Source: Magicicada septendecula (lineage: Eukaryota > Arthropoda > Insecta > Hemiptera > Cicadidae). Taken from it: a stretch of 64,000 bases of DNA. A program made the position numbers and the translations under genes. Positions within the stretch are counted from its first letter, which is position 1. Every line of letters begins with the position of its first letter. Location: positions 375,181,258-375,245,257 of the forward strand of contig CM068372.1 in NCBI GenBank assembly GCA_034769895.1, in the 5' to 3' direction. Shown piece after piece: positions 54,066 to 64,000 of the stretch. Below the pieces are notes generated by a model. It was not told the DNA's origin, did not search any database, and saw nothing but the letters and a program-made list of their open reading frames with translations.

Positions 54066-55172
54066 TGTAACGGTACAGAATTGTATGCTAGAAAGAATAA
54101 TTCAATTCAGTTTTAATTTGAAAGCAGTCCGTATTCACCTGTGAGGTGCCCCATTGTAACATACAATGTTATGGTAAACTGTTTATGTTTAATGTCTGGA
54201 GTCTGCCCAGGCCAGACGTATTACACAACAGCCTGCCAGCTCAGTCTCTGTGTAAATCACAGAAAGGACACTTTATCACCAGTGTTTGCATCAGACGGTT
54301 ACCCTAAGCAGTCAGTCATCTATAAGTTAAAATAAAAACAGTGGCCTCGGGCACAAGATAGGCCGAAAATAATCTAATCAGCCTATCAAGTAGAACAATT
54401 AGTAAAGGGTTAACACGCAGTTTCCCAAAAAACGTGCTTGGGAACAATGTAAGCCGACCGACTGAAAAGGATAGTGATGTTATTTGTGAAACAGCATTAA
54501 AATTTGTGATTGACAAAATAGTCAAAGTTAAACAGCATAAAATCAGTTTTCGGAGTGTTTTACAAACAAAAAGTGCGTAAGACGTGGTGGCGTAAACTGT
54601 GGATTGCAGTGACCAGAAACAGCTAACAACACGAGGCGGTGATGGAACTTATTAACGCCGTGGATTGTTAAGTACTCTTCATAACATTATCAGAACCATT
54701 CCATAAATACATAAATTAAATACAAACACAGAGTTATAATAACAGGATTTTAAAACAAAAAATAAAAGAGAAATGTAAAGAGTATGAGTGAGAGAGTGTT
54801 GCAAAGTGCTGGTTAAGTCATTGTTATATTGCGTTATTGTTAAGTCATTTTCATATTAGTTTATATTAATTGATTAAGTATTCATGCCTTCTCGTTTTTT
54901 ATTGAAAGTGTAGTGTAAATGTAAAGTGAAAGCAAATATTGCATTAAAGAAAGCTAGTTGTTTTAGAACACGAAAAATTGGTGTTAGCACAATTATTTCG
55001 AAACTCAAACCCATATAACCTTGTCTGCAGCTGTTTTCATCTGTAAGACCCTGGAGGAGAACCCGAAGGTAAGATATTATATTATTAATTACATAGAAAT
55101 AATATTGTTTCACTGGCGCCCGAACAGGGACTCGAATATTTTATTATATGACAGAAAAATAATATTGTTTCA
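54066..55172 (+). mobile_element. near-solo LTR retaining a PBS and the end of a second LTR
   Basis: An LTR from TGTAACGGTAC (54066) to TTTCA (55112) is followed by one base, a PBS and about 20 bases. Then the last ~20 bases of the LTR end recur (AATAATATTGTTTCA, to 55172). GAGT flanks both sides (54062-54065 and 55173-55176). Almost all of the interior and the second LTR are gone. The LTR start resembles that of the element at 12805. No gene inside. Confidence 0.75.
55114..55132 (+). promoter_or_regulatory. tRNA-Lys-type primer-binding site
   Basis: TGGCGCCCGAACAGGGACT; the first 18 bases are identical to the well-known tRNA-Lys3 PBS. Many insect gypsy elements use tRNA-Lys, so this does not imply a lentivirus. 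Confidence 0.9.
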
Positions 55173-55176
55173 GAGT

Positions 55177-55990
55177 GACAAAAACTAATATAGTATTTCT
55201 TTCTGCTGTATTTTTCATTTTCCAATAGATGTTAAATGTGTCATACCTTGCCTTCAAGCCCTAATTCTCTCGGCTCTATAAATATTTCTTTAGTTTCCAG
55301 CGGCGTATCTAGAGTTTGGGTTTGGAGGTGTGGGGGCCAGGGTTGGGTCGGCTTCATACAAAAGAAAAACAAGTTAAGACTAATCAACATTACTATCTTT
55401 AAAATGGCTCAAAAACGTGTGATAACATTTGAAATCAGTCCCGTTAAAGTAAATGGCAATACAGTGGAACCTTGGTAACATGAATCTCAAAGGAATTATA
55501 AAAAATTGTGTTATCGAGGAATTCATCAAAGTGAGTTTTGGAAGATTCAGTTAGTGTATAACTAACTGATAGAATTAGAAATATTTTTGTTGGTGTTTTG
55601 ACAGTTTTTTATTGTCATTGTAGTCCATTTGCATACAACTTATGACAGAAAATTCATTGTTGTCTCTGACAGGATCGTCAGTCACTCAAGTGAACCACGT
55701 GTCTGGCTGTAGACTCAGTAGTAACAAATCATGGCTCAACTACCAGAAAACTAAAACAAAGCCTAAATGCTTCACTAATTATGTAAACTAAAATTTCAGC
55801 GGCAGAGATGCACTTGATTTGCGTCTTGATTTTTTCATGGGAAATTTTCTTATGATATTATAAATACAACTCTGGAAGTTTATAAATACAACTATTACTT
55901 AGACCATGCCACAGAATGCTGCTCCTTTGCATTGATTCTGGTAGTGGTGGCCAAAACAAAAAATGTCATATTTATTGCATAGCGTTTTGT
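55177..55990. other. stretch without recognisable gene
   Basis: Contains a lone CAGCGGCGTATCTAG near 55298 that resembles a hAT terminus but has no partner here. No coding region is supported. Confidence 0.45.
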
Positions 55991-56388
55991 ATGTGCAGCA
56001 GGGGCGTAGCCAAGGGGGGGCAAGGAGGGGCAGCTTCCCCCCCCCTAGATTAAGTTACAAAGTAAAAAATATAAAATAAAAGTAGATCAAAAACGCATGC
56101 GAGGAGTGCTAGAACAGGAGCAGTGATGGACAGTTATCCTTACTTTACTTTAAAGAATTAAAGAAACATATATAGTTAATTTACAGTTTTGAACTTCCCG
56201 CTTTTGTAAGTCCCTAGTTTTAAAGCATCCGCCATTTTCCTGGTGCTGTTGGACCAGTCGCGTTATAACTCAACTCGGCTTTGCAAGCTTCTTTTTAGTT
56301 TCCATCTTTATTTAAATATAGTCTAACCTCATCAGAGACCTCACTTCATCCACAGTACCTACAGGACACATCAATAGTTAGTAGTAAA

Positions 56389-56413
56389 ATGGATATACGA
56401 AAGTTTTTTAAAG
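56389..56413 (+). CDS. hAT transposase exon 1
   Basis: ATG GAT ATA CGA and on, encoding MDIRKFFK, then a GTAAAT donor. MDIRKFF is the typical start of this hAT (ZMYM1-like) family, and the phase fits the acceptor at 57970-57971. This short exon is too small to appear as a long ORF. Confidence 0.75.
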
Positions 56414-56931
56414 GTAAATTAGCCATTAATTTTTTATGTTGATTTCTAAAATTTCAGGATATTTCTACAGCGTTGAATAGTATTAAAATATATTGGTCAT
56501 GTAATAGTATTTATAATTATACCTATAGTGGTTACGTTATTTTGTTTGTCTCAAAAAAGTCAAGACTACAGAACTCTCCCTGAGTGAAGAAAGTTAGGTT
56601 AAGTTTCGATTATTCGGACGCTTCCAATTTCCAAAACTAAAATTTCGGATACACTAATTACAAGCAGATGTGTATTTTATGATTTCAAAATACCTCTCGC
56701 AATAACAAGATATAAAAAAAGAAAAAAAGTTACGTTTTAATCGGCCATTTCGTCTCATTCCACTTTGCGAATATTCACTTACTTGGCGTAATAACCAGGG
56801 TTGTGAAATTGTTGAAAAAAGATGGTGGATATAATTTTTTTACAACGCTTGTGATCAGGGTTGTAGCAGAGTAAGCATGAGAGTATAAGTCTAGTCTAGG
56901 AATAGTAGTGCTGATGCCTTAAGATTGCTGA

Positions 56932-57451
56932 TAGGGATGGGTATCGATATATTGATATAGCAAAATATCGATATTGTCCCTTCAATTATCGATGTTTTTC
57001 TTATTTTATGATAATGTTTTCTTATTTTCTTGTTTATGTCCTTGACAGCTGAATACAAGAATAGTTGACTTCGTGTAGTTTTATTTTAAAATCAGTTTCA
57101 AATTACCTTTTTTGAGTTTTTTTGCGGAACAGTTTAGGAACCACTCAGCTATTCAACATCCATTTAAATGAGTGTCCAAGTATCGATATTTACTATTTAT
57201 AATAACAATTGGTCTAAGTGATGTTTGTTTTTTACATTATTTCTATCCAAGTCACATAAAAGATAAACAGAATCAAAGACGGAACAGACTCACTTGGGGG
57301 AAATTATAAATCTCTGTACTTCCAACTTGAACTTAAATCATGACCGATATATCAATGGTTTTCCTTCGATAATATTTATATATCGATGTTAATGACTCGA
57401 TATTTTATCGATATCAAATATTAATAAGTTGGCGATCGATACCCATCCCTA
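56932..57451. mobile_element. MITE in the hAT transposase intron, 520 bp
   Basis: Inverted ends TAGGGATGGGTATCGAT (left) and the same in reverse complement (right) enclose ATCGATAT-rich sequence. Flanks ATTGCTGA (56924-56931) and CTTGCTGA (57452-57459) match at seven of eight positions, indicating a hAT-type duplication. Confidence 0.75.
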
Positions 57452-57495
57452 CTTGCTGATTGGTTTCCGCCATATTCAAAACTGCTATGTTAATT

Positions 57496-57721
57496 GAGCC
57501 GGTGAGAATGAAAGTGGCATAAGTCATAAAATAAAGCATAAGTCATAAAACATGCAGAATACATATTTATAAATCAGATTAATCACTTACATGTAGACAG
57601 TGATCAGTTTTTAGTATTACAGTATCTTTTTATTTGATTTTTTAATAACAATTTTAACAAACCATTAAATTTCTCCAATTAGCCATAAAGTGACTTACGC
57701 CACTTTCATTCTCACCGGCTC
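57496..57721. mobile_element. second MITE in the hAT transposase intron, 226 bp
   Basis: The ends start GAGCCGGTGAGAATGAAAG, with about 30 bp of near-perfect inverted repeat ending in TAAGTCA. AATT lies on both sides and may be the duplication or part of the inverted repeat. No ORF. Confidence 0.7.
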
Positions 57722-57971
57722 AATTATATTTGCCTTGTTTCGGCATCAGCAGCGCCACCCTAGCGACTTCTTGATGAAATGTCTAAACGGTGAAAAATTA
57801 TATTTATATAGAAAAAATGTAAAGTTATTTCATTTAATAAAAAATTAAAAGAAAAGTAACAAACTAAAAGAAATTTGGACACACCTTCCTGTATGCGGTA
57901 ATGTAAAAATAAATTTGTTTAATTTTTCCTGCATAATCTTCTTTATTTGGGAATTCTCTTCTTTATTTTAG

Positions 57972-60274
57972 GGAGCAAAAAAAGGGATTTAGATGACAGC
58001 GATAAACGTGAAAGCGAGAAGAAAGTTAAAACCTCACCAGCACCTTGCCCTGTTGAGCTTCAACCAGGGCCTTCTTCCATTCCAACACTCAGCAAGTCAC
58101 CTAAACCTGATGTTGAAGACTGCTGTGAGTGTGAGAATGATTTGGGTCGGTGGATCGGACGGACGTCTCAGATGACAGCGCCAAAAAAAAAAGGAACTGT
58201 TGACAAACTGTTGGGTTCCACCCACTACTTATGACTTTGCTAAAGATGTCGGCCTCTCAAGCAGGAAGTTTAATCACGGTTGGCTTCAAACTTACTCCCC
58301 TTGGTTAGCATATTCGAAGGGGTTGAAAGGCGCACTCTGCAAATTCTGTGTGCTGTTCCCACCCATTCCTGGTACAGTGAAGGGTGTTTTAGGATCGTTC
58401 ATTGTAACTCCTTTTATACGTTACAAACATTTACATGAAAATTGCAAAAGTCATGCTTCCACCCACTGGCACAAAGCTGCAGTCAGTGCAGACAAAACCT
58501 TTATGGACGAAATTCCTGTCGACGTTCAGGTGATATCGGGCCACAAGATACTAATAGAAGAAAACAAAAAAATCTTAGCATCGATAATTTCTACAATCAT
58601 ATTTTGTGGTACCCATGATTTGCCTCTGAGGGGAAATGAGCAGCATGAAGGTGTATTTCAAGACCTGATCCACTTCCGAATCAATGCTGGTGACCAAGAA
58701 CTAAAACGTCACTGTGATATCCTTAATATGAGAAAAAATGCAACATATATGTCCCCTCAGATCCAGAATGAAATTATTGATCTCTGCGGAGCTGTTATCA
58801 AAGATGACATTATAGAACAAGCAAAGAAGGCATTTGCCTTTAGCGTGCTGGCAGATGAGACTGCTGATATATCAGGGAAAGAGCAGCTGTCTATTGGTTT
58901 GTGCTTCTTCGATGAAAAAGAAATGCAAGTTCGGGAAGAGTTTGTGGGTTTTGTGGAACTTCCTGCCCTCAATGCCACCACGATTGCAACAGCGATAGAC
59001 AAGGTTCTGGAAAAAGAAGGACTTGACCGAAGAAATGTGTAGGTCAGGGTTATGATGGATGTTCAGCTATGGCTGGCAAGTATGGAGGTGTACAATCAAT
59101 TATAAGAAATAAGTATGAGAAAGCTATCTTCTTTCATTGTGCATCACACAAATTAAATCTTGTTGTAAATGACTTGAATAGTGTTCCACAAATACGCAAT
59201 ACCATCGCCACTATCAAAGACATTATAAGGTTCTTCAGAGAGTCAGTGTTGAGAAGACGCTACGCCCCGAACATTCCAATGCTCTGTGAGTCGCGATGGT
59301 CCCAAAAATACAAGAGTATTTCAGTTTTTAACGAGCATTTCATAAAAATTGTTGAAGGGTTGAAGAGATTATCACTGGAAGAAGGAAATTCGAACACGAG
59401 GAATCAGGCATTTCAATTACATTCTGCAGCCACAAAACCTGAATTTATTGTTGCTGTTGCCTTGATAGCCAAATATTCTGCCTTATTGGAACCTGTTGTA
59501 AATGCTCTTCAATTTAAAACCCTGGACCTGGTCCAATGCTCAAAACACATCAAACGGATCCTTGGAGTGATAACAACTTATCGTAGTGATGCAGAGAAAG
59601 TTACTACAGAGCTTGTAAATGGTGTCGATGAGATTACCAAAGATGTTAGAGTGGAATTGACAGTCCCAAGATCTATTCAAAAACAAAAACATCGCTCCAA
59701 TCCTCCAGCTTCCAGTCCTTTAGAGTACTGGAACAGATCCTTGGTAATTCATTACTTGGATTCATTAGTTTCTTCACTGGAGGCACGTTTTTCAGATGAA
59801 CACTCACCTGCCTTTTCAATTTTGTCTCTACATCCGTTAATTATGCTCGAGATAACCATGAAAGACTTTAAAATAAAAGTCAAGGAGTTCTCAGATTTTT
59901 ATAACTTAAAAGATGTTGCCTCCGAAGTTGAATTATGGTACACTATGTGGGAGAAGAAGAAACTCAATAAAGAGCAGCTAAAAAAACTGACAATAGCAGA
60001 TCTAGTAAAAGAGGCTAAAATCTTTTACCCGGCCACAAAAAAAGCGCTGCTTATCTCTATTACTCTGCCTTGCACCACTTGTACTGTAGAGCGGTCGTTT
60101 AGTACGTTGCGGAGAGTAAAGACCTGGCTTAGGTCGACGATGACAGGGGAGCGTTTCAATGGACTATGCTTAATGAGTGTCCACAGAAAAACTGCTTTAG
60201 AAAAAAAGGAGCAATTGGAGAAGGAAGTGCTGAAAAGGTTTTCTGAAAATACAAGAAAACTTATTTTAGTTTAA
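57972..60274 (+). pseudogene. hAT transposase exon 2, two frameshifts
   Basis: After the acceptor TTTATTTTAG the frame continues exon 1 (GSKKRDLDDSDKRE) through a Ser/Pro/Lys-rich region to about 58234. The second segment (58200-59042) has a TTF-type zinc finger (WLQTYSPWLAYSKGL, LCKFCVLFP) and a DUF4371-like domain with FSVLADETADIS, the first catalytic Asp region. The third (about 59042-60274) carries GYDGCSAMAGKYGG, HCASHKLNLVVND and the C-terminal dimerisation motif CTVERSFSTLRRVKTWLRS. Indels near 58190-58215 and 59035-59045 break the gene. Otherwise it is about 730 codons, close to family length, so it decayed only recently. Confidence 0.88.
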
Positions 60275-61248
60275 CATTTTTTAGTTTTTTGATTTAGTTT
60301 TTATTTTAGTTTAACTTATTTTAGTAAGTTATTTTAGTAACATGTTTTAGTTTAATATTTTGTGATAATATATCCTTTGCTAGTTTGCATACGAAAAACT
60401 AATATTGTTTTAAAAATATATAATTGTATAAAATTATACTGTACTATACTATTTTTATATCATACCGTACTATAAAACTTTAATTTTTTCATTCATCACG
60501 GTATTTGTACGTAATTCTGTTTTTCATTGTTGCCATGTTTTAATTAAAATCACATTATTATTTGTGACTTTTGGTAATTATTTAACCCTTAAAGCATCTT
60601 GGGGTCTCAGACACCCCAGAACATCTTTTCTTGGATCAAGTGTTCCAATCTTTAATTTTACCCCTTGAATTAAAATATTTTTGAACTTCTTGCGGTATAT
60701 ATTGACAATCTAGGGTACCCTCTTAACGACCAAATAGAAGTAATCGCCCAAGAGTATAACAGTGCCTAGTACAGCCACGAAAGTAAAATATATCAAAACT
60801 AAGTGTGCACTACTATGGTTAAATCTGAAACATTTCTTTGTAGTATTCTTCATTCCAGAGAAAAAATTCCTAAAGTTTTTAAATAAAGGAAAAATTTAAT
60901 TTTTAACTCGATAACGGTGCGTGTTACTAAAAAGTAGCTAATAAAAAAAAATTTTATGTGAGAGGTAACTCACAAATAAAGTAACATAAAAGTCTTTTAA
61001 ATAGATCCGACAATCACTGCTTTGGATCAATAGAGTAAAACTTTTTTAAATTCCCTTTTGGATTAATTTTAAAAATTTCTTTTTAGCTTAGATTCCTATA
61101 ATAGGTATACCATAGTTATACTGACGAGCCTTAATAACATACCGAGACGAAACAATTTGCTTATTCCCCCCCCCCGGCGCTTTTTAGGTAACCCTTTAGT
61201 CCTCTGCCCCCCCCTATTCAAAATCCTGGCTACGTCCATGATGTGCAG

Positions 61249-61930
61249 TAAAGCTTCTGGTAACCAAAGTAAAGGCGGTACATGTTTTTGAATAACTGAA
61301 ATTTTTGAAATAATAAATGCTGATTTTTTTTTTATATTGAAATATAAAAAATTACTCACACATTGCTTTCCTTTAAAAGAAATATGCTAGGTATTTTGGG
61401 GCAGATAAAATAATTACATAATAGATCTTGGTTATCGATTGCTCGATAGTATCGTGTGCCCTATCTGATGCTTCCAGCAATGTGCTCTCACTGCTTAGTT
61501 GGTCACAAGACATCAACAAACAACACATGGCCAGCGTCTGAGCAATTTAAGCAACCAAAGGAGCTGAGAGTCATGCCCCTATGAAAAAATAATACCAATA
61601 ATTAATGCCCACCAAACATTACCAACAATTAATGCTCACCAAACATTACCAACAATTAATGTCCACCAAACATTACCGACAATTAATTATTGTTTAACCA
61701 CACAATGCAGATAAACCCATAATTCCGTGAATTTGTTTTCCTCAGGAACCTGCTAGCCCCTTTGATTTCTCTTCAAGCACTGTTGTTAAGGCGCTATATG
61801 GAATGAGTAGAGTTGTGTTCTTTATAATATTTTAAAGTGGTTTTCCATTTGTTCGAGTCTCTACTACTAGTACTCCATGGCACTACAGCTCATGAAGAGC
61901 CCTGTCCTCCAGAACGACATGCCTCCACTC
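61249..61930. repeat. non-coding stretch with a ~31-bp tandem repeat
   Basis: At about 61590-61690 a unit containing ATTAATGCYCACCAAACATTACC occurs about three and a half times. The rest shows no gene. Confidence 0.6.
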
Positions 61931-62125
61931 CTATCTATCCTGCATGACTCTTTGCCACCTTCTGACCCCCAGTCTTCTCAAGTCTTCATCTACATTGTCC
62001 ACCCATCTTCTTCTTGGCCTCCCTCTTACTCTTCTTCCTTCTGGTCCTTCAATGAATACTTTTTTCATTGCCCTATCCTCTGTTATTCTTTGTATGTGAC
62101 CTGCCCACCGAATTCTACCTTGTTT
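61931..62125 (-). pseudogene. 3' end of a LINE reverse transcriptase ORF
   Basis: Minus strand reads RIRWAGHIQRITEDRAMKK, GRRVRGRPRRRWVDNVDED and GVRRWQRVMQDR, then a stop. This is the common C-terminal region of CR1/RTE-type LINEs (RW.GH..R, GRP..RW.D.V..D). The rest is missing. Confidence 0.75.
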
Positions 62126-62778
62126 TATTATTGTGTTGTTCAAGTCGAACCAGAGGAAATAATACAAAGATTAACATTACATGAGGTTAAATATGAAATA
62201 TATAAAATTCATGTGTTTAATTAAAATCCATTTGTCAACATGAAGCCTGTAGCCTGGCACAATAAAACAACATTATTTTCTTTTGTACTGTTGCCTGGAC
62301 CTCCAATTCCACTGCTTGGAGCCTTTGGGGAGTTTCTTTGATTTATCTTCCAAGTTTCAGAGTCATGAAGAGATATCATCTGCAGAATGAAACAAATGTT
62401 GATAGGGCAGCTGAATTCTGTGCTTTGGAGTAGGAAAATACTACTCAGAAAACCAATAAGATGATTTGCTCTGTCCTCATAGAAAGTACGGGCACAGAAC
62501 ATGTGTAATGTTTTTCTCTTACACAAGATCTCTCTTGCAGCAGTACAGTGCGCACATGTAGACTAATTTTTTAATTGGTAGAGTAGAAAATTCACTTCAT
62601 TGAGAATGAATTGAGTGCTTATTTATTTTATAAATTATTATTTATATATGGACTGATTAGTTTTTTAATGATTTCGTATTTATACACAGGGTTCTACAGA
62701 GAAACTTGTGTCTTGACAATCTTTCAAACTGAAGAAGTAAGATTGTTTTTAACCTTCTTTGCAAAAAATAAATGTTAA
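62126..62778. other. stretch without recognisable gene
   Basis: AT-rich; the 101-codon minus-strand ORF at 62221-62526 has no known domain. Confidence 0.5.
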
Positions 62779-62780
62779 TA

Positions 62781-64000
62781 CAGGTAGATCCCATTATACG
62801 CGCTTTCGGTATCCGCGTTTTCGGATAACGAGAAATTTGTGAAGTTTCGAAGCGTCAAAATATTGGCTGTGCTGTAAGAATATTGAGCGCTCCTTTATCC
62901 AGAACTGCTGCAAACCCATATGCAGGTTATACAGTGTGCGTACAGCTCCGTTGTGAGTGCGCAACTATCACACGCATCTTCCTGTACTGTGACCTTGTCA
63001 CTGTGTTTCCGATTGTAGGAGGACGTCAGTATTCCTTGTAAGCTTGTTGCAGTAAGGTTGGTTGTGTTATAACAAGTAAAATGTCAGATAAACGTAGAAG
63101 AAGTGTGAGTAACGAAGTGAAGAAACGTTCGAGAAAATCCCACTCATTAGAAATGAAGTTGGAAGTTCTAGACCGATGTGATAAAGGGGAACGTAACATT
63201 GACATTCAGCGTGCAATGGGACTCAGTGACTCTACGATAAGAACTATTCGCAACAATACACAATCAATTCGTAGATGTGCTCAATCATCGACAAACCTGA
63301 GATGATGATCGACTAGAGTGACTAAATCTCGATCAGAGGCAATGGAAAAAATGGAGAGTATGTTAAGCCACTGGATTGAACACCATAACCTGCAGCACAT
63401 GCCTCTTGTCGGAACTGCAATTCAAATGAAAGCAAGAAGCCTGTATGCGGACCTGATGAAAGATACAGAAGATGCGCCGTCTTTCTCAGCCAGTTCTGGT
63501 TGGTTCGACCGCTTCAAGCAGCGTTTTGGTTTTCACAATATAAAATTAACGGGAGAGGCAGCAGCCGCCGATCATATTGCAGCGGAGGAATTTTCACGAA
63601 CCCTATTTAAGAAATTCATCACTTATGGAAGCTACACACCTAAACAAGTTTTTAATCTTGACGAAACTGGTCTATTTTGGAAGCGAATGCCGAGCCACAC
63701 ATTCATTTCCATTGAAGAAAAAACAGCGCCTGGTTTTTAGGCGGCCAAGGACCGATGCACTCTTCTTTTTGGAGGAAACGCTTCTGGGGATTGCAAATTA
63801 AAACCTCTTTATGATCTACCACTCACAAAATCCGAGAGCACTAAAAGGCTGTGATAAGCCGCGACTGCCAGTTCATTGGAAGTGTAATAAAAAGGGATGG
63901 ATGACTTCTGCAGTTTTCTCCGACTATTTTACAAGAGAACTAAATGACGAGTTGCAAGCCTACTGTGAGAAAGAACACATTCCTTTCAAGATTCTCATCC
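62781..64000 (+). mobile_element. Tigger/pogo-type transposon, cut by window end
   Basis: Starts CAGGTAGATCCCATTATACG after a TA (62779-62780), the target site of the Tc1/mariner superfamily. The first 50 bases hold a repeated TATCCGCG/GGATAACG pattern typical of Tigger ends. A transposase follows and runs out of the window. Confidence 0.82.
63081..64000 (+). pseudogene. Tigger/pogo transposase, partial and frameshifted
   Basis: The ATG at 63081 starts a CENP-B-type helix-turn-helix (KSHSLEMKLEVLDRCDKGE, then AMGLSDSTIRTIRNN). A stop at 63303 ends it in this copy. The next segment (63318-63740) has a second DNA-binding domain (ASSGWFDRFKQRFGF) and the first catalytic motif NLDETGLFWKRMP. The frame then shifts; later pieces LPVHWKCNKKGWMTSAVFSD near 63868-63920 and the window end belong to the DDE domain. 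The third catalytic residue lies beyond the window. Confidence 0.85.

Larger units (their letters stand above)
55999..61240 (+). mobile_element. hAT transposon with transposase gene, 5.2 kb
   Basis: Ends CAGGGGCGTAGCC (left) and CATGGACGTAGCC (right, reverse complement), each followed inward by runs of G or C. The exact 8-bp duplication ATGTGCAG lies at 55991-55998 and 61241-61248. It encodes a spliced transposase with two frameshifts and hosts two MITEs in the first intron. Confidence 0.93.

Noticed and set aside
55114-55132. PBS identical to that of primate lentiviruses
   Set aside because: tRNA-Lys primers are common in insect Ty3/gypsy elements; no retroviral gag, pol or env is near, and the LTR resembles other elements here.
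55297-55312. Lone hAT-like terminus CAGCGGCGTATCTAG
   Set aside because: No partner end and no octamer duplication found within the window.

Overview
Overview. This is eukaryotic, AT-rich, intron-bearing DNA, almost certainly from an insect. A polyneopteran with a large repeat-rich genome is a guess from the mix of Ty3/gypsy, Penelope-like (PLE), hAT, mariner, Tigger and LINE pieces. Nearly all recognisable coding sequence belongs to transposable elements. One host gene is visible: a minus-strand serine-protease homolog (SPH) split into exons between about 20.5 and 37.6 kb, with its introns full of nested elements. No tRNA, rRNA or CRISPR array was seen.

Layout. 1-~7.1 kb: a Ty3/gypsy element on the minus strand (gypsy-1), with pol, coiled-coil gag, PBS and 5' LTR; a -1 frameshift heptamer sits at the gag stop and a four-unit heat-shock element lies in the LTR region. 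7.1-12.8 kb: mostly non-coding, with a degenerate zinc-binding ORF and several PLE-type terminal modules that resemble hammerhead ribozyme cores. 12.8-19.0 kb: a non-autonomous LTR element (LARD-like) with 1.22-kb LTRs and an AACA target duplication; it has a broken coiled-coil gag and a 267-aa ORF of unknown function, but no pol. 19.7-21.1 kb: PLE and LINE tails. 21.9-30.0 kb: a 75-76-bp minisatellite split by a hAT-like element (target duplication CTCTATAG), itself split by a decayed gypsy element (gypsy-3). 30.0-38.3 kb: SPH exons, a mariner remnant, hAT-type elements with exact or near-exact 8-bp duplications, inverted PLE pieces, a duplicated first exon and an orphan exon-like ORF. 39.8-41.6 kb: a 1.7-kb head-to-head PLE palindrome. 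41.8-47.95 kb: a young Ty3/gypsy element (gypsy-4) with near-identical LTRs, an intact 1,194-codon pol and a canonical -1 frameshift signal. 48-53.6 kb: AT-rich, no gene seen. 53.7-55.2 kb: a PLE tail with a long CA repeat, and a near-solo LTR that keeps its tRNA-Lys-type PBS. 56.0-61.2 kb: a hAT element with a short first exon and two MITEs in its intron. 62.8 kb to the end: a Tigger/pogo element cut by the window.

How the parts fit. The SPH gene encodes a short N-terminal tail, a Cys-rich membrane segment and a trypsin-like fold in which the catalytic His and Asp positions are substituted. Exon phases agree at every junction. Its 50-codon first exon exists twice with identical length and phase, so alternative first exons are possible. 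The other genes are selfish elements whose boundaries, frameshift signals and promoters can be read directly. The most notable observations are the SPH gene with its exon duplication, the two independent -1 frameshift signals, the PLE palindrome with ribozyme-like ends, and the LARD ORF.
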